Of a stretch of 64,000 nucleotides of DNA, positions 1-14,200 are shown piece after piece. The translations under genes and the position numbers were made by a program. This stretch comes from Mytilus californianus (taxonomy: Eukaryota; Mollusca; Bivalvia; Mytilida; Mytilidae), in NCBI RefSeq assembly GCF_021869535.1, contig NW_026262690.1, positions 92,099,995 through 92,163,994 of the forward strand, written 5' to 3'. Below the pieces are notes generated by a model. It was not told the DNA's origin and did not search any database. It saw nothing but the letters and a program-made list of their open reading frames with translations. Within the stretch, counting starts at the first letter, position 1; every line of letters begins with the position of its first letter.

Positions 1-359
1 TAATCGTCTGAAAGGTTTTGTGTAAATTTCAATCTTGATGAATTTATACAGAATAGTAATAATCATCAGATCTAATATAAAAGATATGATATTTACAGGT
101 TTTATGTACTGATTACCAGTTTTTCTGAATCATATCATAAAATATTGACTATAATTCGCCATTCAGAATCTAAAGAACTATGGGTAATTTCCTACATAAT
201 ACCGCAAAATGAAGATAACATCATCTCATTTGGATGAATTTCCATTGTTTTTGAAGTTAATAGCCAATCACAATGTTTTGGCATACACTTTTCAAAATAT
301 TACCCAGAATGCATTAGATACTGAATTGGCAGTTCACAAAATGAAGCTGTTTGTCAGGT

Positions 360-690
360 GAGCACCATTAACAAGGGGATACAATCATAGGAAGAAGAAA
401 CAAGAATGTGTCCATAGTACACGGATGCCCCACTCGCACTATCATTTCTATGTTCAGTGGGCATTGAAATTGGTGTCAAAACTCTAATTTGGCATTAAAG
501 TTAGAAAGATCATAGCATAGGGAACATGTGTACTAAGTTTCAAGTTGATTGGACTTCAACTTCATCAAAAACTACCTCGACCAAAAACTTTAACCTGAAG
601 CGGGAAAGACGGATGGACGAATGAACAGACGAAAGAACGGACGGACAAACAGACGCACAGACCAAAAATATAATGCCCCTAGGTGGGGCA
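360..690 (+). repeat. Dispersed repeat ending in 'gacggacggac...aatgcccctaggtggggcat'
   Basis: Contains 'aactttaacctgaagcggg', a run of GGACGGAC-type words at 610-660 and the ending 'taatgcccctaggtggggca'. Related endings occur at 8810-8970, 11100-11220, 54300-54380 and 56590-56670, so it is one dispersed family. No ORF. Confidence 0.6.
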
Positions 691-1832
691 TAAAAAATAA
701 ATCCTATTATCCTGCTATGCTATCACACAGTTGGTAAAAAGAAGCGGCCTGTGAGACCCTTTGTCTGTTTCCATAAAAAATCATCAAAGCTTAGTCCGAA
801 AATAGTTTGAAGAACAGTCTGGACAATTTACAGCTTTGCTTATTGTAAAGACACCGATCTCTTGCTAAAACCTGTACATGTGTGATAACCTCTATTTGTC
901 TTTTGGTTATTTGTGTTGATTATATACAGTTTTCAGTCTGATTTCCATGTGGAAATATTTTCCATGTTGTAGCCAAAAAAATTACAAAATAATTTCAGAG
1001 AGTATTCTATGGCTATTTACATAATCTCATAGAATAGAAATTGTCTCTTGGAGGTGTACATACTTTTTCAATAAAAAATATACTTAAAAGTTGAAACAAA
1101 ACCAGGCAAAGTAAAACATGTTACAATATATATATATATGTACAAATTTCATCATGGTTTATTTGTGGCAAGGTTAACTTGTCAGACAAGAGAAATATTT
1201 GTTTTTATTTTCTCCACATCTTTAACAAACAATCTTTAAATCAGGTATGGTAACTAAGGAGCAAAATATGGGCCTTATTGTCCTTTTTCCTATTATGAAC
1301 ACTTTTGGTATTAAGCTCAGCCTGACTTTTCAAGAGGTAGGAAGGAAAGGGCAATATTCATTATAATAAGTAAGAAAATAATGTTTTTAGAAATATGTGT
1401 GAGTTTTATCTAAAAATATGTTTAGTTCAATTCAAACTACAACTGTACAAAATATAAACAGTAAAAAATTAACCAAAATTTCATTTAATTTGCTGTTATC
1501 CAAACAATTATTTTCAGGTCTATAATAAGTTATCGAACAAGGAAAAATGTAAGTGCCATCATTAAATGAAACAACAGTGACCAGATTTGCCTTGAGAGTT
1601 GTACTAGGAACAAATTTGGCTGATCATAGAAACATGAAAAGACTAATAGAAAATGAAAGGATATGGAGTAAATGTACATGGGACAAAATCGCACAAAATA
1701 CATAGAAAACATAGAAAATTATCAATGAACAGGGCTTTTATTCCTGTTCTTCATCTTGACAGTCTATAAAAGTTTTGAATAGATTAAACAGAAACTATCA
1801 AAGATCTAACATTACTATCAAATATTCAAACC

Positions 1833-1860
1833 CCCCCCCCCCCCCTCCCCCAAAAAAAAA
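1833..1860 (+). repeat. Poly-C / poly-A homopolymer tract
   Basis: A run of C interrupted by one T, then a run of A. This is a simple low-complexity tract prone to length error. Confidence 0.8.
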
Positions 1861-1875
1861 GCAACAAAAGCAACT

Positions 1876-2081
1876 ATTGACAGAGTACCTGACTTGGGAC
1901 AGGCTCATGTAGAAACAATTCCTTTCATTCAAAAAGGGGTATCTTATAACTATATACACTGCAGCTGTGCTATTTTCTATTGACAGAGTTCCTGACTTGG
2001 GACAGGCTCATGTAAAAACAATTCCTGTCATTCAAAAGGGGGTATCTTATAACCATATATACTGCAGCTGTGCTATTTTCA
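1876..2081 (+). repeat. Two-copy tandem repeat, period about 103 bp
   Basis: The block starting 'attgacagagtacctgac' (1876) is repeated from 1979 ('attgacagagttcctgac') with few changes. It contains the mussel module 'ctgacttgggacaggctcat'. Confidence 0.85.
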
Positions 2082-2084
2082 CAG

Positions 2085-2862
2085 TCAATTTGCATTGACC
2101 GTATATTCATTTTTGATAAACAGTCACTGACCGTATATCGCCTTGTTTATGACGTTGAGAATGCGTTTCTGTAGAGTTTTATTTATGACGTCAATAAACA
2201 ATACAGGTTTGCTGAAATTTTACGTTGTCAGCTCTAAATTAAAAAAGGAAGGTTTTTACCTTAAATATTTCATTTGAAACAGATATAGGTATATCTATAT
2301 TGTGCCTGATATTCATATGAGGAAGACATGATCTATTAATCAGTTTAATTGAGGTCTAGAGCTGACATGTCAGTAACTGCTAGTAGTCTGTTGTTATTTA
2401 TGTATTATTGTCATTTTGTTTATTTTCTTTTGTTTCCTATTCTGACATCGGACTCGGACTTCTCTTATACTGAGTTTTACTGTACGTACTGTTGTGCGTT
2501 TATTTTTTCTACATTGGCTAGAGGTATAGGGGGAGGGTTGAGATCTCAAAAAACATGTTTAACCCCGCCGCATTTTTGCGCCTGTCCCAAGTCAGGAGCC
2601 TCTGGCCTTTGTTAGTCTTGTATTATTTTTAATTTTAGTTTCCTGTGTATAATTTGGAGTTTAGTATGACGTCCATTATCACTGAACTAGTATACATATT
2701 TGTTTAGGGGCAAGTTGAGGGACACCTTCGGGTGCGGGAGTTTCTCGCTGCATTGAAGACCTGTTGGTGGCCTTTGGCTGTTGTCAGCTCTATGGTCGGG
2801 CTGTTGTCTCTTTGACACATTCCCCATTTCCATTCTCAATTTTATAGGAGTTTCAGTATATA
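2085..2862 (+). repeat. Mussel dispersed repeat complex
   Basis: The segments 'gaggtctagagctgacatgtc' (from about 2351), 'gacatcggactcggacttctc' (from about 2443), 'gcgcctgtcccaagtcagga' (2578-2597) and 'tgttgtctctttgacacatt' (2802-2821) match modules that recur at 27560-27850, 33060-33350, 34060-34200 and 46380-46460, and in reverse orientation at 33590-33780 and 34640-34800. I recognise this wording from Mytilus genomes. The 88-residue ORF at 2349-2615 is part of the repeat and is not treated as a gene. Confidence 0.75.
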
Positions 2863-2863
2863 A

Positions 2864-2994
2864 AGAATAACCATACATTGTCTCGAAATATAAATTTTAT
2901 TTGTACTCGACTCAAAACAGGATAGAAATGCTTGGCAAGGTTTTGAGGTGAGTACAAATAAAATTTATATTTCGAGACAATGTATGGTCATTCT
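2864..2994. mobile_element. Foldback (long inverted repeat) element, about 131 bp
   Basis: The left arm 'agaataaccatacattgtct' (2864) is the near-perfect reverse complement of the right arm ending 'agacaatgtatggtcattct' (2994). The arms are about 45-50 bp with a short loop. It has no coding capacity and is MITE-like. Confidence 0.8.
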
Positions 2995-3283
2995 AAATAT
3001 AATAAAATGCTCCGCTGGGGCGCAGCTTGATACGACCGCAGAGGTCGAACCCTGAACAGTTGGGGCAAGTATGGACACAACATTCAAGCTTGATACAGCA
3101 CTGAATTTGGATTGTAATTAAATATTTGACACAGCATAGGTTTCTGACACAGAATGAAAGAGGTCTAAGAACTTAAAAATTTTTAATTTATCTATTCAAA
3201 CCATATCATTATTATTTGCTTTTTTATATAAATCAGAAATAACCAATTTAAAATGGAAAATTCTAAAGAAAAAAAAGGAAAAA

Positions 3284-4310
3284 AAATCCCCCCCCCCTAT
3301 TTTTTGAACCCCCTTATGATTCATCAACCCCAAACTCAATCTCAGCCTTCCCTTTGTGGTATGGTACCTTGCAGTACAATTTCAGAGAGATGCATACACT
3401 TGAACACAAGTTATTGTCTGGAAACTAGAAAAATGCTTGTTTTTTTGCCCTTTTTGGCCCCAAATTCCTAAAATTTTAAGGGAATTACCCCCAAACTCAA
3501 ACCCAGCTTTCCCTTTGTGATATGGAACCTTGCAGTACAATTTCATAAAGATCCATACACTTACACACAAGTTATTGTCCTGAAACTAGAAAAATGCTTG
3601 TTTTTTTTCCCTTTTATGGCCCCTAATTCATAAAATTTTGAGGGAATTACCCCCAAAATCAATTCCAGCCTTCCCTTTGTGGTATGGTACCTTGCATTAC
3701 AATTTCAGAGAGATCCATACACTTACACACAAGTTATTGTCTGGAAACTAGAAAAATGCTTATTTTTGGCCCCTTTTTGGCCCCTTCTTCCTAAGCTTTT
3801 TGGTCAATTACCCCCAAACTCATTTCCAGCTTTCCCTTTGTGATATGGAACCTTGTAGTACAATTTCATAAAGATCCATACTCTTACACACAAGTTATTG
3901 TCATGAAACTAAAAAAAGGCTGGTTTTTTGCCCCTTTTTGGCCCCTAATTCCTAAAATTTGGAGGCAATTACCCCCAAAATCAATCCCAGCATTCCCTTT
4001 GTGATATGGAACCTTGTGGTACAATGTCAGAGAGATCCATACACTTACACACAAGTTACGTCTGGAAGTTACAAAAATGCTTATTTTTGGCCCCTAATTC
4101 CTTAACTGTTGGTACCATAACCCCCAAAATCAATCCCCACCTTCCTTTTGTGGTATTGAACCTTATGGTAAAATTTCATTGATATCCATTCACTTAAACT
4201 AAAGTTAGAGTGCGAAAACTAATGTGTCTTCGGACGACAACGACGACGACGACGCCAACGTCATACCAATATACGACCACAAAAATTTTTTTGCCGTCGT
4301 ATAAAAATAA
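3284..4310 (+). repeat. Tandem array, period about 165 bp, with (GAC)n-rich end
   Basis: Five to six imperfect units carry the phrases 'ccagctttccctttgtgata', 'ggaaccttgcagtacaattt' and 'cacttacacacaagttattg'. The array ends at about 4215 in 'gtgtcttcggacgacaacga', followed by 'acgacgacgacgccaacgtc'. The short plus ORF at 3253-3471 is a by-product. The mussel 'tgatagccaatgagacaac' module follows at 4320-4375. Confidence 0.85.
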
Positions 4311-5869
4311 GGAGACGTGGTATGATAGCCAATGAGACAACTATCCACAAAAGTTCAAATGAAGTGGATGTAACTAGTCCGTCATCTTTTTAATCAAAAT
4401 ATGAAACAAAGATATGTTTTGTCTGCTTTAAAGCAATAGACAACTTTAGAGTTCGATGCATTTCCGTCAAAAACTTTGGTTTTAGTGAACATCATTCGTG
4501 CGTTTAGGGACATCGTCACTTCCGTTCCCATGTTGAGCGAGTGGTTGGAAAACTATGATGCTATATTGCACGAATTATTCGACAAATTAAATTCTCATAA
4601 TTGACAATCAGCACTGCCATCATTAGGGAATTGTGATTAAGTACCTACGGAACAAACATTATTTCTATTTTATCCTGCACAATGACGATCACTAAGACCC
4701 TTTTTGAACGTTAATAGTGCAGGGATACAGGCGATCCCCTCTATCTGGTAAATGACGTCATAAAGGCGCACATAATTGACGAGTTTTTTCCGTTGAAGGA
4801 CAAACTCGAAAGTGGTCTATTCATTTGGTCAATTATCATATTACAAAATGAATGTGGAGCTGGTTAACATTTACCAAGTACAATCGAACCTTGTTGTGTC
4901 CAACTCTGTTGTGTTGAAATACATTTTGATCATAGGAATTAAAAGAATTGGTCATGGCTGGAAAATATGACAATTTCCAGACCTATGGTCTACCATATTT
5001 CATTGCAATCACAAAAAGATTTAAACACATTTAAGTCACTGAAGCATGACAGAATAGAGAATCTTAGTACTTATATTTGGCATTAGCTGAAAAAGACTAA
5101 AAATTAAACAAATAAAAGTGAAACATTAAACATAATGAATAGGGTATTAAGCTGCTGATACCTTATTTTCAGTACCAGTATACAATTTTCATTGTATGCA
5201 CTTTAAAAAGCACAGACACTGGAAACAGCAATCCTAAGTCTCGCTTTCGCAACCATTTCCTCAATTATTGTTGTAAAATGAGTCTTTATATATTTCAGTT
5301 TCATGAAAAAATTATCAAATTGATTTTAAACCATTGTAGGGTCATAAAAAGTCAAACTACATAAAACTCTAATGAGAGATTTTTGAATCAATAAATAACT
5401 TCCGTTGTAAATTAATAAAACATCAACTTCAGTAAATTAAACATCAGCTCTGTTGTTAAATTATTACAAAAATATTACCTGTAAGCATAACGAGTTTTAT
5501 TACAAATTTAGAATATTTTTCTGTTTGTTATAAGTTTATTGAGTGGCTATCCCAGGAACACAATGTATTTTATGGGGAGGGGGTAAGGGGGGATGACAAC
5601 ACTTTTTTTTATACCCCATGGCCACTACCCACCCATAATTTTTATTTTCATTCATAACATTATTGTATTTGCTTCCACCCCTATTAATCACATAAAGAAC
5701 AAGCATTCTGAGAGTATTGCATGGTAATACATAGTCCCCTACTGGGTAAAAATCATTATACTGACAAAATGCTAACTTGTTCTATAACTTGTCATGGTGT
5801 CAACAAAAAGTAAATATCATGTCAATATCTTCAAGCATGACTAAAAACAGTGGTGAAAACTGATTATAT

Positions 5870-7745
5870 GAGTGAATTTTTCAAGTCCAAGGACCATAAC
5901 TCTACACAAAATTATTAGACCGAAACAAAAATTTGAACTTGATCTGTAACTTGTCATGATAAAACTATATACCAATTATCAATCAATATCTTATAAGCAT
6001 GATGAAAAAAACATTAGATATGATTAATAGTTCTCTAGAATTAGACATGATGTAATACAGTGTATATCTATTTTCAAATTATAATCAGATATAATTAATA
6101 GTTCCAAATATTTTTTTCTTTCATTTGTCACAAACTAATATAGATTTGTAACTTATCTATAAAATGTCAACAACTTTCATCTACACAATGTAATGTATTG
6201 AAATATATACATTAATAGAAATAGATTATTTTCTAATTAAAGGATTTCTCTTCATAATTTTTTTTTATATATATAGCATTCAGAAAATTAGTTTATACAT
6301 TTTTACTAAATAACAAACAAACCTGTCAAAAATTTCTTTAAATAATTTAACAAAGAATGTCTTTAAAAAAATGAGTTATCTCCCTTTGCACAGAAATATG
6401 GTTTAACATAGTACTCTAACATTAGATATGGTCCAGAGTTATGGTCCATAACTCTGGACTAAATCATCAGACCGGAACAAAATTTGAACTTGATCTTTAA
6501 CTTGTCATGATAAAACTATATACCAAATATCAAATCAATATCTTCAAGAACGACGAAAAAAAGTGTGGAAAGCTGATTTGCTGGACTGACGGATGGACAG
6601 ACGGACAGATGGACAGACGGACAGAGTGCAAACCTAAAGTCCCCTTCAACTTTGTCGGTAGGGGACTAAATATCATGTGGTGTCCAACTTTCCCATACAT
6701 TTTTTCCTAGGAACAACCCTTGATTTTTTTTAATACATATCTGTCATTACATGTCCTAATTCAGGTGTCAAAAGAATTTACATATTTAACAGTCACCCAC
6801 AATTTATTTACCAATGAAGTTTACGATGTCTGTTTCCATGAGTGACAAATTTAATTAGGGGTAAACAAATCAAAAGGGTTAACGGTATTTTGGACCCTTA
6901 ATTGACCCAAATATAAAGTCCATTTTTTCAAGTTATTGAATATCATGCGAGAAAGTTATATAGAAATTTTTTCTTGCTTTTCTTATAAGGCCAACAATAG
7001 AGATTTTTCTGAAAATTGACTTTGAATATGACTTCTACTACAGCACTACACACTTAATAATTTCATTTAATTTATTGTGCCTCTAGAATTTTTATTCATA
7101 AATACATGTCCTATTCATAAATTTGTTGTGTACATTCAGGTAAAGCTTTTGAAACTTCAATACCAATTTATGTTCATTAAAGCCTTTAAAACTTGTCTTC
7201 CAGAACCAGCTTCCCAATATTTATAGTGATCCTGGCATATTTCGTTTAGACTTCAATACAATCTCTTTTTTTTTGTTGAATTTGTCAAAGTTGTCAGTCT
7301 AACACAATTCCAAAGTATACTAATACAAGTATAAATTCTTGAAAAAAATTGTCAACCAATATTTTTGTGAAAACTGTAGATACTGCCTCTTTCTAGGTTT
7401 GCAAAAATCACTTCAACAAAACAAAACTTAAACTCAATCTGCAAATGTCTATGTTTGAACTATATACCAAATACTAATTAATTAATTGATACAGGTATCA
7501 CAGAAAAGGTGAACAAAAAAATTTCCTTTGACTCAGGGCCACAATTTTTACAAGAATAGCTCAACCATTATGAAACTAACCTCAATTTGTTACTTCTTAT
7601 GAAATAACTATTAACCAAATGTTCAATCTACAGAATGAAGCATTACAGAAAAAAAGTATGGAAAACTTAACAAACTTACAGAATGAGAGTTACAAACTTC
7701 TAGTCCCCTAAGGCTTCACAGTAGGGGACAATTTAACAACAGTGA
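5870..7745 (+). repeat. Three related dispersed-repeat copies ('ggaccataactct...aaagtcccc...ggggac')
   Basis: Copies at about 5880-6010, 6430-6670 and 7530-7735 share 'aaatttgaacttgatctgtaa', 'cttgtcatgataaaactata' and, in the fuller ones, an ending like 'gtccccttcaactttgtcgg' or 'agtcccctaaggcttcacag'. The middle copy has a GGACAGAC-type run at 6590-6625. Between them is plain AT-rich sequence. Confidence 0.6.
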
Positions 7746-7872
7746 CTGTATTTTTGTCCAAAAAAAATGAAAATTTGCCAGAATCAAAAGATAAATATAT
7801 TCCATTTCAAGCTAAATGTTAATTATGGGTTTTACTGCCACTTACTGATTTTACGGAAGGAATTTTATTTAC

Positions 7873-8242
7873 CTGTTGTTTATTTCCTGGAGATTGTTGA
7901 GAAGCATATTGACTGAACTGTACTGCCGTCTGCTGATTTAAAGCTGTTCTTATCTGCATTCTGTAACAATAGAACCACAAAACAAGTGAAGTTCAGGAAT
8001 AAATTTAATTTTTTTATCCATAACTTTAATTTTTATTTTTACCTAAAAAGTAGCAAAGTTTGAGATTGATTTATTAGAGAACAGAATTGCAGTATGTGAA
8101 TAAAGTTAGATACGTCAATCATCAACTATGAAATACTTAAACAATAGTTGTTAAAACAAACACTAATCAAAGATACCAGGCTTATAATTTGTAATATCTT
8201 CATAAGACTACTGGATTGCACTTTTAAGTGTTCACGATAATA

Positions 8243-8280
<38 letters not shown>

Positions 8281-11200
8281 TGGCTGCTTAACATCCAGCG
8301 GCAAATTAATATGCATATTCAAGACTAGAACATGTTAATGAATTATGAATATTAACCCTGCTATGTACTAGACTGACATGATCTCCCGCACTTGAGGCGA
8401 ACACGCTACCACAAGACCACTGAGGCGGTTCTTAAGTGTTAACAGTGTAATTCTTGAATTCAACAAAAATAAAAGTCAAAGAAAGACAACTCTTGTTAAT
8501 GCAACTGATGAATACATTTAAAACTTTTAAGGTGTACTTATTTTTTGGAATTTTCTTGGAAGACAGATAACAGCTTTAAGGAATTTGAATTTAAGAATTG
8601 AGAATTCAAGAATATGAGTCAATAGCTGTATAAGACAACATTACCTCTGCTCACACTATCACGTCAAATCTGAGTTAAAAACCTCATGTAACTAACAAGT
8701 TGAGTCAACATGCATACATAATTTTTTGTTGATGTGATCTCAACTTCATGATAAACTACCTTTTAACAAATACTTTAACCTGAAAGGAACTAAATGAACA
8801 GACAGATGCTTTAAACTTGAGGAACTACCACTATTATTATTATGGTAATAAGCATTGTGTATAAGTTTCATAACAATTGCTTGAGGCAAACTTAAGTAAG
8901 AGAATGGAAACTAATTTTGGGACGTAGATACAAGGGTAACACTTAATGCCCCCTACGCTGAGGCAGGGGGAATTAAAAAAGATGTGGGTCATATGTCAAT
9001 CAGCAACCAAATGACAATAATATCAAAAGATATTTAGAGAGCATTATGCAGACTTTAACAATAAACTGGTGTCTTTACCATATGTCAAGCTCTAAATAGC
9101 CACTAGTTCTATAAAAGTTGTGAATAAACTAAAAAGATCTAAAAAATAAATAATCTGCCATTAACAAATGATTAACACCCAATTCTCCAAATAATGAAAA
9201 ACATTAAGCTATGACATCAGTAAAGTCATTGGAATATCTCTGTTTCAACTGAGTAACATTGATTTCTTTACGTCTTTTTATCAAGTTAAACTGACTGATT
9301 GCAAAGAAATTTGTTAACACATGAATGATTTCTGTCATAATGATCTTACTCTTGTTCCATTTGTCTTTTTCTTTCCATTTCTAACTGCCTCTGAGCTTCT
9401 TCCTCCAATCTTTTTCTTTCTTTTTCCTCTTCCTCCCTTCTTCTTTGTTCTTCTGCTTCTTTTCTATAAAAAGTACAATTTTGAAATCTGCATATTTCAA
9501 TTCTACTTAAACTTGACCAAAATTATTCTATTCCTTTTTTAATTACAGTTTCAGTATGACTAAAGAAAAAATATATTTTCTCCTACAGTGTCTTTTTTTA
9601 AAGACCTGTTATTCACTGATTGAAAAATAATAATTTGAAAAAAATTTCAGATAAAAAAAGTGGCAAAAATTTATTACATAACAATTATATCAATAAAGAA
9701 ATGAACTTGTGATCTGTGAAACACCTGTCAGGTGTATGAAGTAAGAGGTGTCTAATCAGCTAACAAGGCCTAATTAGAACACAATTAAAGTGATACTGCT
9801 AAATCTTAGGCCAAAATTTTTTACATTATTGATTCATTATCATTTGTTGGGAATTTGAAATTCATGGATTTCCTGGGTAAACGTGAAATATGAATTTAAG
9901 AGCCCCGATGATATACAAATAACCTATAGGTTTGTCTGCAAAATCTGTCAAAACAAACAACAATGTAAATGTATCGACAAAAGTACAACTTTTCCTCAAT
10001 CCACAAAAGTTGGTACCAACCAAAAATTAGTGAATCCAAAGTATCACAACCATAAGGATGAGACAAAATACTTAAAATGTATAAAATGTACACACAAGAT
10101 AAAGGTGGATAGAATACCATTCCATAAATTTGTAATAATGCAATGTAGACAATAACAGTGAAGAAGATTTATGAAACTTATGTAAAATAACTTATATGTG
10201 TTGCTCATTTTTTTTTATGTTGCATGTGTAGTGTTTAGTAGTTTGTCTTTTCCTTGTTTTTCCTTTTTTGTCTTAATTTTGTTGGTCTCTCTTCTACTTA
10301 TGAGTTTTGATCCCCTCTTTTGTATCTTCAGTCTGACTTTTAAACAGATGCAAGATAAGAAAGTTTAGTTCCCACGTGTAAGCTGAAAAAATATAGTGAT
10401 AATGACACATGGCCTCCTATATGGCAAGTTAACCCTCTAAAGTTATATAGCTGATTAAATTTATTTGTGATATATACATGTAATATTTTAAATACACATA
10501 AAAAAGTTAACTATTTCTAAATGTTTTCAAATACACTAGAAATAACCCAATATCTATTACAAAATAACGTAAATAGCATTACATTAAATTGAATTAATTT
10601 TAATTTAACATTTTATTTTGATTTTTTAATTTCAACCTTAATTTAATACTGTAATTACAAAGGGATTTACTGTACATGTAATAAGTAAAAATGATATTAA
10701 TTATAATTCTTTTTCTTCCCTCCCTTAGACACCAGTCAGTAAAAAAATTGACTTACTGCTTTTTAATTTTTTCCATATTTTCTGCTTTATGTGCCTCTAT
10801 GTAGGGTCGTAGTAGGCCACACTGACTATCTACCAGTTTTATGAACTCCACCATAGCACTTTCTTTGGACATATCTCCTAAAGACTGCCATGCTTGCCTG
10901 TAAATCAAAACAAAAGCACTTTGAAAAAAAATCTATTTATAGGTTGATTGTATCGTGGATTGCAAAATTGGTGTCTTATTGATGTTCAAAGCACAACTAA
11001 TTTCACTAATACTTAAAGAAAAATAAATGGAGAATGTGTTCATGGGACACAGATGATGCCCCTGCTTGCATATAATGTTATAAAGGGACATAACTCAAGA
11101 ACAGTAAAAGTGACGCCACCCAAATCTAACTTGATCTGAGTTTTGTGGTAATAAGCATTGTGCTTAAGTTTCATAACAATAGGTTGAGGCAAACTAAAGT

Positions 11201-14200
11201 AAGAGCAGGGGCATAAAAATGTCATGTGTCAATTCATAACAAAAGTCTCATCACACACTTGACAAAAACAAAAGACAAGGAACAACACTTTTATTGCTGT
11301 TCTTTATCTCAATGTCACAATGAGGCCTTGCACATTAGCTCACAACTCGCTTTCTTTAGCACAGAGTATAAGATTACTCCTCAGTGTACTTGTAATTGGT
11401 ATCTTTTTGTTCTGCCCAGTAAATAGCACAATAAAACAGTTACAACATCACATAACTAACTGCCTGTAGAATTATAACATCACATGGCCAACTGTCTGCA
11501 GAATTATCACATCACATGACCAACTGCCTACAGAATTTTAAATAAGAATGCACAGCTGAAATCATTCCATTCATAAAATATAGTTAACCCATCGCTTATA
11601 GTATCTAATATGTGAACCTAATCATGAAGACTTAACTTTGACCAATAATCCATGAAAATGAGGTCAAGGTCAAATGAACCCTGCCTGAAGAAAAAATATG
11701 CTGCATAATGCACCTTACAATATCATTCCATAGACCATATAGTTGACCTTTTGCTTATAATATCCGAGAAATGGACTTAATCCTGAATCAATGATCCGAG
11801 AAATGGGGTCAAGGTCAAGTGAACCTGATCTGACAAACATGTAGACCTTGCAAGGATTATACCAAATATGCTCATCCTACAAAATGAGTGAGACATGTAT
11901 CTGATAAATACTATACAGCCTGAGGAAGTGGACTGGGCTAAATAATCCCCATTAAAAGAGATATGCCAATTATAATACAGCTGCATGCCAAATTACAAAC
12001 AGACAGCAGTCGCCAACAAAAATAAAAACAAAGAAACTTAAGTGGGAGGTACTCTTTTGATATAGATCTAATATATACCATATGAGGAAATAGCAATAAA
12101 TGGATGCAGAAAAATCAAAAACATCTGAAAAATAGATTTTTTTTATTCTGGATAAAAGATTGTGTTAGAATTAATGATTGAATAAAACAAAATTATACTG
12201 AGAAATCATGACAAAGCGAAACAAAATAAAATCTTTAGTTTCACAAAAAAGTCAAACATTAAAACATAAAAAAAATCGTATTAATTACAAATATAACAAA
12301 TTAAGAAATTTTTGGTTATCAATATTAAATACTATTATCATTCAATCATGCACGCTTCAAGAAAAAGCTTCTCTGATGGAAAGCAGAGCAGTTTTTTTTT
12401 TACAAAATGCAAATTTGGAAATAGAAATTTATTGCAGAAATATTATAACAGCGTAATTATTTGAATGGAAAAGAAACAAGTTACATTTACAAGTATTGTG
12501 TTGATGCGGGAACAATGATTATACACTTCCCCATATAAATGTTGTAGCAAAACAAACAAATTTATGCATGACATCACAACTGAACCATTCGAAGGTCATT
12601 ATATGCATTCCAATTTTAGATCTGCAACTACATTGAAAAGGCTTATTTTTCAACAGAACATTATTATGCAACTTTGTCTGATTGTCCAATGACCATGCTA
12701 GAAACTTATACAACAGCAAACTTGGAATAGACTATTTTCATATTACCGACTTTTGACTCCCGATTATATAATTTGTCGAATGGTTACCTTGGACATCATA
12801 GTACCAAGTCAGGTAAGAGCAAGCTAAAGAAGTAAAACCAAGCTTTCAATCGGTACAATTTTGGGGGAAAATTACGTGCTTAACATTTTTGTTTCACTAC
12901 AAAATCATCGGAAAACAGTAAACTTTCCCCTCAAATTACACCCATTATATGTTTGATTTTACTTATTTTGGTTGCTCTTACTTGACCGAGTACCATGATG
13001 TCCAAGGTAACCAGTCGAAAAATTATATAATCCAGAGTCAAAAGTCGGTAATATGAAAATAGTGTATTGAGAAGCTAAAAGTTGTCCAGGGTAAAAACAA
13101 CATCAACACTCACCACATACTGGGATCTGTACTTAGTCTGGTGCTAAATTATACAAACTGAACTTGTAAAGCGAAAAGGCAACTTAATATAAATCATGCT
13201 GTGTTAAGATGGAGAATACTAGGTAACAGCAGCCAGACACCACCAAAGCATTCAAGACTTAGAACAAGTCTGGTTAAACCTTGACCAAGATCGCACTGAC
13301 TACAGACTGTCTTTTGGGACTTGCTTAGAATCTCAAGTCTTAGTTAAATGTAATTTGTTTTGATTTTTATCTAATTATTGCAGTATCAGTCCAGTTGTCT
13401 GACATGACAATATGTTGTATATACAATGCCAGTATAATACAAAACTTGTGTCGAGCTGTCCTGCTGACCTTCAAAGTTGATGGGCATACCCTAAACTCTA
13501 ATTGCCTTTTTGTCTTTATGGATAGTTGTCACATTTGCAATCATTCCACAAATCCTTAGTTTTATATAGACAATTGCAACATATCCTTCATTTTATAAAG
13601 TCAATAAGGCCAAAATAAAAGATAAGTTTGTTTTCCCTACCAGCAGTCTTCATGCTTAACCACAGGCCCACCAGCCAAGGCTTGTAAAAATGCTGTCAGG
13701 CCTGTAAAAATCATCTTTACAGGCCAATAGAATCCAACTAAAATTTTTATAAAATTCAGTTTCAGGCCTGTAGATTTAAAACTTTATCGTGAAGACTGAA
13801 CCAGGGTCAATTATTTGCTTGTCTATTATTTTTGTTATTGGAAGAGAGTGTGCAAATCTGAGATTTCCACAAAAAATTGTGGTGTACCCAAAGTTGGTTC
13901 AGCAATTATCAGAATCATCTGATCTTCAAAGATAGATCAAAATCCATCAAAATTCAAGAATAAAAAAAAAATATTTATATCATGTCTGAAACCAAGTGTT
14001 AAAATTTTAGAGTATATCTTGCAATCAAACACTTCAAAACTACACAGTCTTGACTGAAATATTAGCAACATGAAACAGCAGCCTTGATTAAAATATGTGT
14101 ATTTTAAAGAGTCTTTTCTGCAATCTTAAAATATCTGCCAGTCTGGTCTACTCTTAAACCATGATTCTGGAGGAGGGAGACTATTTTTTAATTATGGCTT

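Larger units (their letters stand above)
1..7872 (-). other. Large ACBD3-like intron (partial), repeat-filled
   Basis: No coding exon was recognised between the left edge and 7872. The next ACBD3 segment after the exon ending at 7873 would encode a Gln-rich 'QLQEQHYQQYMQQL'-like stretch and then a GOLD domain, and neither was seen. The donor at 7872-7871 (GTAAAT on minus) is consistent with a long intron. Repeats inside it are listed separately. The remainder, such as 1-350, 700-1800, 4380-5860 and 6700-7480, is AT-rich sequence in which I see no supported feature. Confidence 0.6.

Noticed and set aside
2349-2615. 88-codon plus ORF with hydrophobic start, resembling a secreted protein
   Set aside because: Its nucleotide sequence is a dispersed mussel repeat present several times in the window with stops in other copies.
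3284-4310. CRISPR-like regular repeats
   Set aside because: Units are long (about 165 bp), directly adjoining and without spacers, in a eukaryotic context. This is an ordinary tandem repeat.
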